A stretch of 64,000 nt of DNA from Leptothoe spongobia TAU-MAC 1115 (GCF_018739885.1 NZ_JADOES010000004.1:62001-126000), one strand, 5' to 3'; shown: positions 36,237 through 45,347, counted from the stretch's first letter. Translations and numbers: made by a program. The notes: generated by a model not told the origin, from the letters alone.

Positions 36237-36569
36237 ATGGTAAATAAGCGCTTTAAAATTGAGAATCTGGATAATTTAGAAGACCTCACATCTGAGGAGC
36301 TTTCCCTTATTCAAGGTGGGATGACAATTGCTGTAGCTGAGCCTCAAGCTGGGCCAACTGAGGCTAAAGCTGATTCAGTGGAGCTTCAAGCAGAAGAACT
36401 GATTGCTTATCCACTCCCCCTTCCTCCCCAGCCGATTCCCTATCCACTGCCGATTCCTTGCTATCACGGTGGTCACCGACCTTATCCAAAACCCAAATAT
36501 ATTCCGTGTGTCTGTAGTCCCTACCCTACCAAAGACGGTGACTTACCTTGGTGTGCTGTCATCTTATAA
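36237..36569 (+). CDS. Second RiPP precursor candidate, double-glycine leader with Pro/Cys-rich core
   Basis: 110 aa from ATG 36237, with agggggaa nine bases upstream (a GTG at 36216 is less likely). The leader is short and acidic, with NLEDLTSEELSLIQGG ending at Gly27-Gly28, a classic double-glycine export site. The core has a linker followed by a Pro/Tyr-rich region: repeated YPLPLPPQPIPYPLPIP, then Cys75, Cys91, Cys93 and Cys106. It is unlike the first precursor in leader class. The two RRE-diiron proteins downstream are the obvious candidates to modify it. The product class is not one I recognise. Confidence 0.72.
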   Translation: MVNKRFKIENLDNLEDLTSEELSLIQGGMTIAVAEPQAGPTEAKADSVELQAEELIAYPLPLPPQPIPYPLPIPCYHGGHRPYPKPKYIPCVCSPYPTKDGDLPWCAVIL

Positions 36570-36648
36570 GTTTCTATGGGCATCACCCTAGGAGTGTGTG
36601 CCTTAGCCCTGTAATTTTGAGGCATCCTGTTCTACAGGACAAACACCT

Positions 36649-36682
36649 TAGAGACTTTCTAGATATACCTGGAAAGTCTCTA
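36649..36682. other. Hairpin between precursor 2 and the diiron genes
   Basis: tagagactttc (36649-36659) pairs with gaaagtctcta (36672-36682) around a 12-nt loop. It is followed by an A-run rather than a T-run. It lies about 80 bp beyond the precursor stop and could limit read-through, so that precursor mRNA exceeds enzyme mRNA. Confidence 0.5.
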
Positions 36683-36768
36683 GACATAAAAAAATGCTTA
36701 TATCTCAGATATGGCCAGAGCATAAGCAATACAGCCCGATAACGACTTAATCTTTAGAAAATCAGTCG

Positions 36769-37857
36769 ATGTCTAATATTACAATTCCTAACCTGCAGGT
36801 AAATAGCACCTCAGATTCAGGCCAAAAGACTAAGCTAAGCACCAAAAAGCCAAAGCAGACAGCTGCTTCAGATTTTTTCCCTCGATTAGCCTGTCAAATT
36901 AATCTCTACAACAATCAGCTGATTCTTTCTCAGTATGGCCAAGAGTTTGCTTTTCCAATCAATCAGCCATCGGGGAAAGGATTATACAAACTATTTTTGC
37001 TGATGGATGGAACTCGAAGCTTACATGAACTCCAGCAGCTATGTTCTCCTGAGGAACCTACAGCGATTACTAAACTATTGTGTAGTTTAGATGATCAGGG
37101 GTTAGTCGATAATGCTGCGGCAGTGACAATCCATTCAGGTCAAGAGACTTTACTAGAGTTAGAAGCATTATCCCAGAAATTACTAAATCAAAAATTATTT
37201 GGCCATAGTGTTAAAGATATTGCTTTATGGCAGTTACTTCAGCTAGCAAATCCTGAAATATCAGATAACGTTATCTCTGGCTTTGTGTTAGAACATTACC
37301 ATTTGTTCTCCCACATCAGCTCTTTCCAGTCTCCCACACTGGGTTTTCAGGGCTCCACCAAGGTTCGATACCTACTCAATGAATTCTATGCTCAAACCTA
37401 TGGCTATGAGCAGATAATGGTGAAAGCGCTCCATAACATTGACATTACGCCTGAAGAATTGGCTTCTACATTGCCACTGCCAGAGACAATGTCAATGTAT
37501 AACGGGTTGACGTTTTGGGCAAACTTTGAACCGTTGTTTTTCTTCAGTATTCTAGGCCTCTTGCTCGATAGCATATTAAATTGCTTTAAATGTTATCTTA
37601 CGACAATTTCAAGGGATGAATTAGGGAGTTGTTTTATTGAAGCTATAGGAGAATTAGTCAGTACTCAACAACAACATAAGCAAATTAATTTGGGTCGGAG
37701 TATTTTTCAAGAGATTCCCCATATTGATCCAGAAACAGTGCAACGATTTAAGGGACAAATTCATCTGTTTGTGGAAATGTACAGTAATTTCTACAGAGCT
37801 ATTGGCCACTACTATCTGGAGACGCCCAATTTATTACGACGACTATTAATTAATTAA
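36769..37857 (+). CDS. RRE-like/heme-oxygenase-like protein, probable pseudoenzyme
   Basis: 362 aa. A Ser/Thr/Lys-rich start precedes a winged-helix segment at about 60-120 (GLYKLFLLMDGTRSLHELQQL), similar to PqqD-type RiPP recognition elements. The rest has the helical pattern of heme-oxygenase-like diiron (PqqC/TenA-like) proteins. Aligning by eye with the next gene, the ligand-bearing segment ELHHDH is replaced by TYGYEQ, and the third motif with its His is also lost. I therefore infer a non-catalytic partner that binds leader peptide. Its stop overlaps the next start (TAATG), so translation is coupled. Confidence 0.72.
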   Translation: MSNITIPNLQVNSTSDSGQKTKLSTKKPKQTAASDFFPRLACQINLYNNQLILSQYGQEFAFPINQPSGKGLYKLFLLMDGTRSLHELQQLCSPEEPTAITKLLCSLDDQGLVDNAAAVTIHSGQETLLELEALSQKLLNQKLFGHSVKDIALWQLLQLANPEISDNVISGFVLEHYHLFSHISSFQSPTLGFQGSTKVRYLLNEFYAQTYGYEQIMVKALHNIDITPEELASTLPLPETMSMYNGLTFWANFEPLFFFSILGLLLDSILNCFKCYLTTISRDELGSCFIEAIGELVSTQQQHKQINLGRSIFQEIPHIDPETVQRFKGQIHLFVEMYSNFYRAIGHYYLETPNLLRRLLIN

Positions 37858-38891
37858 TGGGGAAAGATGACATGCCATCAGCACAAAGGCTAGAAGAAAA
37901 ACCACTGTCATTTAAGGATCAGGTACTCTTTAAGTTTAAAGATACGCAGATTGAAATTCGCCATCGTGACCAGGGGTGCGCTATCACCATTCCAGAGGAA
38001 GGCCAGCAGGAGATCCTTCACTTTTTAAGGCTATTACAAATTGGCAATTTATCGTTAAAGCAGCTAAGCCAGGCTTGTCCAGATATTCAAAACCAAATTC
38101 CAGAACTACTGGATGAGTTTATCCAGCGTGGATTATTAACTGAGACCCGAGATCTATCCAGGGTATCTGGAGTCACCGGACGCCAATTTTATCGAGAACT
38201 TTCCCGATTTCTGAAGCGATTTAAGCAACAGTTTCCTCCGTCACCCTTATCGCAACAGTTGGCAGATGGTACGCTGTCTAGAGAGCAGTTAATTGGCTAT
38301 GCCCTGGAATCCTATCATGTTACCCACCTCTGTCCTCGGCTGTTAGCCCCTGCCTTGGCTCAATACGAAACAACAATGACTCAGAATTTGCTTCAGGAGT
38401 TTTTTGTCTCTGAGCTGCATCATGATCATTTAATTAAGAAGTCATTAAAAAGTGTTGGTATTGAGTCAGAACAACTGGCACAGCTCCAACCCCTGCCTAT
38501 GACCTTCACGGTATGTGCCGCTCTAGGAGTCTTTGCTAGACAGCATCCTCTTAGTTTTAAGACGGCTCTGATGCTATTTGAAGAGGATGATAAGGTATTT
38601 CATGAATTGTTCAAACAACGCTGTCAGGCATTGAATATGCCATCTGATTTTTATCGTCCTATCTTGCTCCATGCCCATATTAATGAGGAAGGTGCCCATG
38701 ATCAGATTACGGCAGATTTACTAACAGACGTGCCTTATGTCTCACCAGAAGAGCAGCTTTTGGTCAAGAAAAATATGACACTGTTAATAGAATCTATGAT
38801 CCTGCGAACCTATGAAATTCTAGATTACTATGGTAACCCTGATAATATAATTCCTCGTTGTTTTATGACTACTAAGGAGAGCCGGATATGA
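37857..38891 (+). CDS. RRE-like domain fused to iron-dependent heme-oxygenase-like oxidase (HDO)
   Basis: 344 aa, paralogous to the preceding gene. A winged-helix RRE-like segment lies at about 45-95 (LRLLQIGNLSLKQLSQAC). A heme-oxygenase-like fold follows, with possible metal ligands in ALESYHVTH, SELHHDHLIKK and NEEGAHDQI, the spacing seen in iron-containing redox enzymes of the HDO group. It probably performs an oxidation on a precursor peptide, with the upstream protein as partner. The start at 37857 overlaps the upstream stop; ATG 37872, with ggggaaag before it, is also possible. Confidence 0.75.
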   Translation: MGKDDMPSAQRLEEKPLSFKDQVLFKFKDTQIEIRHRDQGCAITIPEEGQQEILHFLRLLQIGNLSLKQLSQACPDIQNQIPELLDEFIQRGLLTETRDLSRVSGVTGRQFYRELSRFLKRFKQQFPPSPLSQQLADGTLSREQLIGYALESYHVTHLCPRLLAPALAQYETTMTQNLLQEFFVSELHHDHLIKKSLKSVGIESEQLAQLQPLPMTFTVCAALGVFARQHPLSFKTALMLFEEDDKVFHELFKQRCQALNMPSDFYRPILLHAHINEEGAHDQITADLLTDVPYVSPEEQLLVKKNMTLLIESMILRTYEILDYYGNPDNIIPRCFMTTKESRI

Positions 38892-38893
38892 CT

Positions 38894-38950
38894 TCAAGCC
38901 TTAATGGCTAAAGACCTTGAATAATAAGGATCTTGGCTACTAAGGCTTGA
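38894..38950. terminator. Bidirectional hairpin between convergent genes
   Basis: tcaagcctta (38894-38903) and taaggcttga (38941-38950) form a 10-bp stem enclosing a second smaller stem (aagacctt with aaggatctt). It lies between the diiron gene and the convergent RTX gene and lacks a strong T-run. Confidence 0.5.
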
Positions 38951-38976
38951 GTATGATTGCCAACTTTGAAAGGTTA

Positions 38977-40200
38977 TTAAGCGAAGAGTACATCGGCACT
39001 GCCCAGTTCAGCCACAGTTACCCCTGAAAACAACACTTGTCCGCCTGTTTTAGATGTGAATTGAGCACCTGAGGATGTATCTGTTATGTTTTGGAAAAGC
39101 CTCCGTTTAACAGCAGAACTATCGACCCCTTGCACCAGGATTTTATCAGTACCAACCTCAAAATCGAGAATTTTATCAACTTCGCCTGCTTTCAACCGAT
39201 TAAAGACAAACGTGTCGGCATCATCTCCACCCGCAAGCAAATCACTGCCTGAGCCGCCCCAGATAACGTCGTTACCATCTCCACCATGGATTTTATCGTT
39301 TCCAGCATTGCCCCACAGTCTATCCTTTCCTAAGCCACCTTCGAGAATATCGTCCCCTGAGCGTCCATAGATGCGGTCATTCCCTAAACTGCCATATATT
39401 CTATCTTGACGGTTGGTGCCATGAAGCTTGTCTCTCCGAATTGTGCCATAGATAACCCCTGGTCCCAGGTTGCCGATCAGGGTATCACCGGCAAATTTAG
39501 TTTCACTTTCAGTCAGTTGTACAATGGTGACTCGAGAAACATCTTGCTTGAAGGTCTTTTCATAGGTGCCGCTAAAATCAGCTGAGATGAAATCATTACC
39601 ATTGTTACCTCCCACATCTTTCACTAGATTCTTTTCTATATTGGAGAGTGCGGTTCGAATTCCGGTACTTTTTCCTTTTCTAATATTACCGATTTGTTTC
39701 GATGTAACTAATCTCCCTCGAAAGCCAAAATAGTCTAACACCTTAGCCTTCGGTTGGGAGGTATCTAACACCAGAAAAGCTGTTTTTGCAGTGGCCCGAT
39801 TATATTCAGCATCTGGATTTTCAATTTCTTTAGCTTCAAGATCAATATAGGTAGAAAAATCGAATGAAAGGGGTTGCCGGTCACTCACATCAAACGTTAC
39901 AACCACCTCTGTTTCACTAGAGCTACTGCCTCTATAGCCGCCGTCAATGCCTTCACCCGAGGCTTCACTAGCACCAAAAATCGTCGCAAAATTGGAATCG
40001 CCGGAGAAAAATGCAAATGCATCGGAAATAGCAGTTGCAACTCCCCCTTTAACTAAAGCCTTTGTCTCGGAATTTGTCAGTGAGTCAGTTGTTGTTAAAC
40101 TATAATTAGAAAAGGCAACACCTTCAGATTCGGCTCTTACATAATTAGGCGTATAGGAAACGGCTCCTGTAGGCTTCATAAAGAGTGTCGTCGATGCCAT
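38977..40200 (-). CDS. RTX (hemolysin-type calcium-binding) exported protein
   Basis: 407 aa. The N-terminal 235 residues show no known domain: a beta-rich region with Ser/Glu segments (SSSETEVVVTFDV). Residues about 240-330 hold nonapeptide repeats such as GGDGNDVIWGG and GRSGDDILEGG, which bind calcium after secretion. The C-terminus (FNRLKAGEVDKILDFEVGTD and the end SADVLFA) matches the type I secretion end of RTX proteins. No TolC/HlyB/HlyD genes are in the window. A TGCCA palindrome lies 214 bp upstream. It sits between the RiPP genes and the sugar operon and may be one of its glycosylation targets. Confidence 0.85.
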   Translation of the reverse strand: MASTTLFMKPTGAVSYTPNYVRAESEGVAFSNYSLTTTDSLTNSETKALVKGGVATAISDAFAFFSGDSNFATIFGASEASGEGIDGGYRGSSSSETEVVVTFDVSDRQPLSFDFSTYIDLEAKEIENPDAEYNRATAKTAFLVLDTSQPKAKVLDYFGFRGRLVTSKQIGNIRKGKSTGIRTALSNIEKNLVKDVGGNNGNDFISADFSGTYEKTFKQDVSRVTIVQLTESETKFAGDTLIGNLGPGVIYGTIRRDKLHGTNRQDRIYGSLGNDRIYGRSGDDILEGGLGKDRLWGNAGNDKIHGGDGNDVIWGGSGSDLLAGGDDADTFVFNRLKAGEVDKILDFEVGTDKILVQGVDSSAVKRRLFQNITDTSSGAQFTSKTGGQVLFSGVTVAELGSADVLFA

Positions 40201-40413
40201 GTCAATTACCTTTTTTTATAAGTGGTTGCTAATCTGACAAGGTAGGAAATATAGGGCGTTGCTGATCCTCGAGATGATTTCATCTGAAAGATACTGTCAT
40301 ATGGCATATCTAACTGAGCGGTTCATCCCCTAAATCAGCAACGGCAATATAGAACTCGATAGCTGCCAAGCCAGAAAGTTACATTACTATAGACAAGTCA
40401 AAGAAAGAAAATC

Positions 40414-40426
40414 TGCCATTTTGGCA
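40414..40426. promoter_or_regulatory. TGCCA-N3-TGGCA palindrome, site 3
   Basis: TGCCATTTTGGCA, extended to a 12-bp-armed palindrome (gaaaatctgcca, three bases, tggcagattttc). It lies 214 bp upstream of the minus-strand RTX gene. Read on that strand, its left flank TCTGCCA matches sites 4, 5 and 6. Confidence 0.65.
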
Positions 40427-40572
40427 GATTTTCACCTGAGGGGCACCCAGTTTAGGTTCCGCAACTATGGTTCTTGTGATCCGAATCCTGGCTGTTAGAC
40501 CCCGGTATCCTAGGACTGGCAAGGCACAGCCCCTACAAGACTATCTATATTGAATCGGGTTTAAGGAATTAG

Positions 40573-40623
40573 GATTTGTAAGCATTAAGCTCATAAGAAC
40601 CATGAACTTAATGCTTACAAATC
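40573..40623 (-). terminator. 17-bp stem-loop ending the sugar operon
   Basis: gatttgtaagcattaag (40573-40589) and cttaatgcttacaaatc (40607-40623) are perfectly complementary around a 17-nt loop. The stem begins at the base next to the stop codon of the last minus-strand gene. The T-run is weak, so it may stop RNA decay as well as transcription. Confidence 0.75.
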
Positions 40624-41871
40624 TTAAACACTTCTCAGCTCAGGATTTAATCCTAAACTTTCCAAAGTTTGTTGAATCTCATGTTTGTATATCGAATTCA
40701 TAATAAGTACAACGTCTGGTTGATAGTCTTGCAAGAATTCTGGGGAGACGATTCTTTGCCCCGTTCCAGCTATATACATTCCTTGCTTGCGTGGATTAAT
40801 ATCAACTACATAATCAATTCGGCTTTGAGTTTTGAGTATATTCAAAAAGGTTACACCTTTAGAACCTGCTCCCCATACGACAACACGGTGCCCTTGGGCC
40901 AGACTCTTTTCAAGTTCGTGCTGCCAGGTTGTCACCTTACTCCGAAACTTTGTTGCGAAGGTATTAATGTCACGAGTAGTTTTTTTGACGTCATCTGTTA
41001 ATGAGTTAGTCGTGGCTTCTAATGAATTTCCAGGGGAAACTTCTATGCAAAGAAATTGCCCACGAAACTCTTCAGTTAGGTTATGAATATTAAATCCACT
41101 GCGCGTGAAGGTATAGGACAAAGAGATCGGCGTAAAATAGCAGCAGTGCTCATAGATAATATCCCATATTGCCATATGGTGAAAGGTATCTAGCCCATTG
41201 GGCACCTCAAAAAAAATGGTTGTGTTGGAGCGATCGCCAATGGCCCGCCGAAGGTTATTTAATAGGGCCGTTGGATTTTGAATATGCTCAAGGGTGTGTC
41301 GGCAGACAATAAAGTCACCTTGGTAGTGTGCATAGTCCTCTGAGTAAAGATCCTGGATAAATTGAACGCGATTGCCTAGTCTCTTGTGTTCTGGTAAAGG
41401 GACATAGGTCGGATCGAAGCCAACGCCGCGATTGTCCCCCATCTCGCAGAGAGAAACGAGAAAATCGCCTTTGCCACAGCCAATTTCAATGATAGCTTTA
41501 TGATGTAAGTCGTGATTATTGATTAGCTTCAATGCCAGGTTTTTTGCATATTCTTGAAAACGAGGAGAGAAGTCTAGCGAATTTTCATAGAATTCTGTAT
41601 ATTCCAGAAGCTCTGGATTGAATTCACTATTGCCGATGAACCCGCAGTGATGACAAAAGGAGAGGCGGATATTCCCTCTAGCACAGTCGATGGCTGCTTG
41701 ACGGTCTGACCAAAGTACATTGCAAAAGATTGGAACGTCTAACATTTCAAAAAAAATGTTCCAATCTGAAGTGCTACATACAGGACACATGCTACGCACC
41801 TGGTCTGACATCTGATTTTCAGAGGCGTATATTTCTTTTTCAGCTTTATACTTTGTTGATAGTGTATGCAT
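40624..41871 (-). CDS. SAM-dependent C-methyltransferase (zinc-binding, sugar type), copy 1
   Basis: 415 aa, built like NDP-sugar C-methyltransferases. An N-terminal zinc module has CPVC and CHHCG pairs. The SAM domain has IIEIGCGKGDFL and CRHTLEHIQNP. A C-terminal domain follows, starting RVVVWGAGSKGVTFL and containing DINPRKQG. It is a clear paralog of the gene at 43176-44411. The family adds a methyl to a carbon of a 4-keto-6-deoxy nucleotide sugar; the exact position cannot be read here. It is the last gene of the minus-strand set, and a stem-loop follows its stop. Confidence 0.85.
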   Translation of the reverse strand: MHTLSTKYKAEKEIYASENQMSDQVRSMCPVCSTSDWNIFFEMLDVPIFCNVLWSDRQAAIDCARGNIRLSFCHHCGFIGNSEFNPELLEYTEFYENSLDFSPRFQEYAKNLALKLINNHDLHHKAIIEIGCGKGDFLVSLCEMGDNRGVGFDPTYVPLPEHKRLGNRVQFIQDLYSEDYAHYQGDFIVCRHTLEHIQNPTALLNNLRRAIGDRSNTTIFFEVPNGLDTFHHMAIWDIIYEHCCYFTPISLSYTFTRSGFNIHNLTEEFRGQFLCIEVSPGNSLEATTNSLTDDVKKTTRDINTFATKFRSKVTTWQHELEKSLAQGHRVVVWGAGSKGVTFLNILKTQSRIDYVVDINPRKQGMYIAGTGQRIVSPEFLQDYQPDVVLIMNSIYKHEIQQTLESLGLNPELRSV

Positions 41872-41927
41872 TTGTAGCCGGATAAAGAGTTGATATGATT
41901 GTTGGTGTGGTTTATACAGATCACTGG

Positions 41928-43142
41928 CTAAACAGTCTTCACCGTCGTTAAACCAGCTAGTTTGTAAGCTTGCTGAGCGATCGTCTTGCCAATCGTCAGG
42001 GACGATGTGGCGGCTGGAGAAGGGGCATTACATACATGCAGTGCATTCTGTGCTCGCATAATGAGAAAATCATCCACCAGCCTGCCATCATTTCTCAGGG
42101 CTTGAGCCCGTACCCCTGCCTCGGTGGAAATTATGTCGTCAGCCTGAATTTCAGGAATCAATTGTTGTAAGCTTCGCACAAAGGCCGCTTTACTAAAGGA
42201 GCGAATCATTTCCTGGATGCCTTCACTGGCATGCTTTGTGGCTAATTTCCAAAAGCCTGGATAAGCTATAACTTCAGCAAAATCTTGCCAATCAAAGTCG
42301 GTTTTCTTGTAGCCCTCTCGCTTCAAGCTAAGGACGGCATTAGGACCCGCATGCACACTGCCATCAATCATTCGGGTGAAATGAACCCCTAGAAACGGAA
42401 AGTTGGGATTGGGCACTGGATAAATTAGCCCTTTGACGAGGTAACGCTTTGTCGGGGTGAGTTCATAGTATTCTCCTCGGAAGGGGACAATCTGTGCCCT
42501 TGGATTCATACCAGCGAGCTTAGCAATGCGATCGCAATAGAGTCCGGCGCAATTAATCACAAAACGGGCTTTAAAAGCGCCCTGATTCGTTTCTAAAATT
42601 TGACCATTACCATCATCGACAATCTTTTGAACCTTTGTATTCAGTCGCAATTCTCCCTGTTGTTCTCTAATCAGCTCTACGTATTGTTGGCAAACTTGTT
42701 TGTAATCCACAATGCCAGTGGAAGCCACACGAATACCAGCCAGGCAGTTAACATGGGGTTCAATCTCCTGAACTGCCTGGCGGCTAAGTTTAGTCAGCTG
42801 AAGCCCATTTTCTAGACCCCGGCGATAAAGCTTTTCCAGCTGTGGTAACTCTTCTGATTTGGTGGCAACGATGACTTTGCCGCAGACGTCGTGGTCAATG
42901 CCATAGGCCCGACAAAATTCCACCATGGAGCGATTGCCATCGCGGCAAAATGTTGCCTTTAGGCTACCGGGCTGATAGTAAATTCCTGAATGGATAACAC
43001 CGCTGTTATGACCGGTTTGGTGGTGGCCCCAATGGCTTTCTTTTTCCAGAATCAGAATCTTCACATCTGGATACCTCTGGCCTAGCTGCATAGCAGTCGC
43101 TAAACCGATAATGCCTCCACCAATAATTCCAAAGTCATACAT
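41928..43142 (-). CDS. lhgO: L-2-hydroxyglutarate oxidase-like FAD enzyme
   Basis: 404 aa. The FAD-binding start is DFGIIGGGIIGLATAMQLG. The family block TGHNSGVIHSGIYYQPGS is present, as is the late HVCNAPSPAATSSLTIG. LhgO oxidises L-2-hydroxyglutarate to 2-oxoglutarate, handing electrons to the respiratory chain. Here it lies between two C-methyltransferase genes, with gaps of 56 and 33 bp, so it may have been recruited to oxidise a hydroxyl on a sugar or acid intermediate. Sequence alone favours the known activity; context suggests the alternative. Confidence 0.87.
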   Translation of the reverse strand: MYDFGIIGGGIIGLATAMQLGQRYPDVKILILEKESHWGHHQTGHNSGVIHSGIYYQPGSLKATFCRDGNRSMVEFCRAYGIDHDVCGKVIVATKSEELPQLEKLYRRGLENGLQLTKLSRQAVQEIEPHVNCLAGIRVASTGIVDYKQVCQQYVELIREQQGELRLNTKVQKIVDDGNGQILETNQGAFKARFVINCAGLYCDRIAKLAGMNPRAQIVPFRGEYYELTPTKRYLVKGLIYPVPNPNFPFLGVHFTRMIDGSVHAGPNAVLSLKREGYKKTDFDWQDFAEVIAYPGFWKLATKHASEGIQEMIRSFSKAAFVRSLQQLIPEIQADDIISTEAGVRAQALRNDGRLVDDFLIMRAQNALHVCNAPSPAATSSLTIGKTIAQQAYKLAGLTTVKTV

Positions 43143-43175
43143 AGCTCAAATAGAAAAGAAGACAGATGACACTCA

Positions 43176-44411
43176 TCATACCGACATCACTTGAGTGATA
43201 ACGCCGAGGGAATCAAGACTATGCTGAATCTCGCTAAGATAGATGGGGTTCATCACAATTACGTGGTCTGGCTGATAGTCTGTGAGAAATTCTGGTGCCA
43301 TAATTTCTTTGCCAACACCCGGTATAAATTTACCTTGACGATGGGGATTAATATCAACAACGTATTGAATTAGATCAACGGTATCAAGGGTGGTGAGAAA
43401 GGAAACACATTTGGAGCCTGAACCCCACACTACCACACGTTTACCACTGGCTTGGAATTGCTCTAAGGTTTGCTTCCAATGGGCCAATTTCTGCTGAATT
43501 CGAGTAATAAAGGCTTGAACAGTCTGAACTAGTTGTGCTGGAGTTTCTTCTAGGGGATGAACTTGTTCAGCCCTCGTTGCAGTCGGCTTAGCCTCAATGA
43601 GTAAATATTGATCGCCATAGGCTCGATAAAGATCAATAACCTCAAATCCGCAGGAGCGAAATAGGCGAGCTAGGGAGCCAGGGGTGAAGTAGGAGCAGTG
43701 TTCGTAGTAGATATCTTCAAACGCTAGATCTTGCAAAACACGGATGGTGTCAGGAACTTCGAAGAAAATAACGGTATCCTGGCGATCGCCAATGGAGGTT
43801 CGTACGGTTTTAAGAAACTCAGCTGTGGGCTGAATATGCTCTAACGTATGACGACAGCAAATGAACTCTCCCACATACTGGGCGTGTTTTTCAGAATAGT
43901 AATCCTGAATAAAGGTGACCCGACTCGCAGCTTCGTTTTGGACCCGTCCTGGTAGAACACTGGGATCAATGCCGACACCACGATTCCCCCCCAACTCACA
44001 AAGCAATAACAGGAAATCTCCTTTACTGCAGCCAATCTCGATAATATCTTGATTACGCAAATCGTATTTATCGATAAGTCGGTTAGCTAAGTCAAGGGCG
44101 AACTGATTGAAGGTGGGTGAAAAGCTTTGCTGATCTTCATAATTAGGTGCGTAGGCAGACCATTGTGGATCAAAGGCTACGTTCGTAATAAAGCCACATT
44201 CAGCACAAACACCCAAAATGACATCACCCTGAGGAAAGTTAAGGGCATCTTCCTGAGTTGGCAGCATCAAACAGCTATGCACAGGCACCTGGCGAACGTC
44301 GTAAAAAATCGACAATCCTTGATGGCCACAATTCGGACAGGTACACTCGGATGGGGTAATTGAGTTTTCCAGAGGTATGTTTTGAGGGATGGATAGTTCT
44401 AACGTGTTCAT
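43176..44411 (-). CDS. SAM-dependent C-methyltransferase (zinc-binding, sugar type), copy 2
   Basis: 411 aa, paralog of the gene at 40624-41871. The zinc module has CPNCGHQG and a later CAECGF. The SAM motif is IIEIGCSKGDFL, followed by CRHTLEHIQP. The C-terminal half has RVVVWGSGSKCVSFL and VDINPHRQG, a second Rossmann-like domain. Two closely related copies in one operon suggest either two methylations on the same sugar or recent duplication with divergence. Confidence 0.85.
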   Translation of the reverse strand: MNTLELSIPQNIPLENSITPSECTCPNCGHQGLSIFYDVRQVPVHSCLMLPTQEDALNFPQGDVILGVCAECGFITNVAFDPQWSAYAPNYEDQQSFSPTFNQFALDLANRLIDKYDLRNQDIIEIGCSKGDFLLLLCELGGNRGVGIDPSVLPGRVQNEAASRVTFIQDYYSEKHAQYVGEFICCRHTLEHIQPTAEFLKTVRTSIGDRQDTVIFFEVPDTIRVLQDLAFEDIYYEHCSYFTPGSLARLFRSCGFEVIDLYRAYGDQYLLIEAKPTATRAEQVHPLEETPAQLVQTVQAFITRIQQKLAHWKQTLEQFQASGKRVVVWGSGSKCVSFLTTLDTVDLIQYVVDINPHRQGKFIPGVGKEIMAPEFLTDYQPDHVIVMNPIYLSEIQHSLDSLGVITQVMSV

Positions 44412-44468
44412 TCCCTTTTCCTTTTTATAATTTGAATAAATTCAGTTTTAATCGCTGTTGGGGCTAGG

Positions 44469-45332
44469 TCATTCACTCGGTTCTGCTGGGATTGCGATCG
44501 CATGTCCGATATGCCACCCAGGCACATCATAGGCTGCTTCAAGGTGGGCGATCTGATACCCTAAGTCTTTAACATAGGCATCCAATTCTTCTTGTTTTTT
44601 TTGAAAGTCTCCTAGCTGAGCAGCATCAACTTCATACAGGAGAATAGGTTTAAACGTTCGGATGGTTGCTAACATCCCTTGGATAACCTGTAATTCTGCC
44701 CCTTCCACATCTATTTTGACAAGACTGGGAGGTTTTACCTTTTTCTTGTTTATCCAATCATCAATAGAAATTAAATCAACCTGTACCGATCCAGCCATAT
44801 CCGGAGGCGTACCAACGGTTGAAAGTGTTGCCCCTCCAGAATGCTGGGCTAATAGCAGATTCCCCTTACCACTATTTTGAGAAACTGCCTTTTCAAACAC
44901 TTTAATCTGTGAAAACTGGTTTAGCTTGCCATTACGACGAATTCTGGCTGCATTTTTCGATACTGGTTCAAACGCATACACCTGCCCCAATTTTCCAACT
45001 AATCGAGCCGCCAGGGTACTAAAGAAACCAATATTGGCCCCAATGTCATAAAAGACATCTCCTGGCGTGAGGTGCTGAGCTAAAATCTTTTGAATAGGTA
45101 GCTCATAGGTTCCTTGGGCAAAGGTGGGATTAGATTCATCTGGATGAAACTGAAGTCCCGCACCAACACCTTGGGGAATGGTGACGACGTCAGACTGCTT
45201 TTTCTTTGGTTTTGGTTTTGGTTGCCGTTTTGGTTGTCGCTTAACATCCGGCTTATCTGCCATCTGATTTAGCCATTGAACAACTTCAGCCGTAGCTCCT
45301 AAGGTGAATCTGAAAAATGATTTCATAATCAT
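44469..45332 (-). CDS. FkbM-family methyltransferase
   Basis: 287 aa. The SAM site is FYDIGANIGFFS, followed by VYAFEPVSKNA, SLVKIDVEGAELQVIQGM and the end ILLYEV, all typical of FkbM O-methyltransferases. A Lys/Pro-rich stretch (about 33-47) precedes the domain. These enzymes methylate hydroxyls of sugars or polyketides. It would cap a hydroxyl of the glycan. The downstream gene is 57 bp away on the same strand. Confidence 0.87.
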   Translation of the reverse strand: MIMKSFFRFTLGATAEVVQWLNQMADKPDVKRQPKRQPKPKPKKKQSDVVTIPQGVGAGLQFHPDESNPTFAQGTYELPIQKILAQHLTPGDVFYDIGANIGFFSTLAARLVGKLGQVYAFEPVSKNAARIRRNGKLNQFSQIKVFEKAVSQNSGKGNLLLAQHSGGATLSTVGTPPDMAGSVQVDLISIDDWINKKKVKPPSLVKIDVEGAELQVIQGMLATIRTFKPILLYEVDAAQLGDFQKKQEELDAYVKDLGYQIAHLEAAYDVPGWHIGHAIAIPAEPSE

Positions 45333-45347
45333 GACATGTTGATCCCT

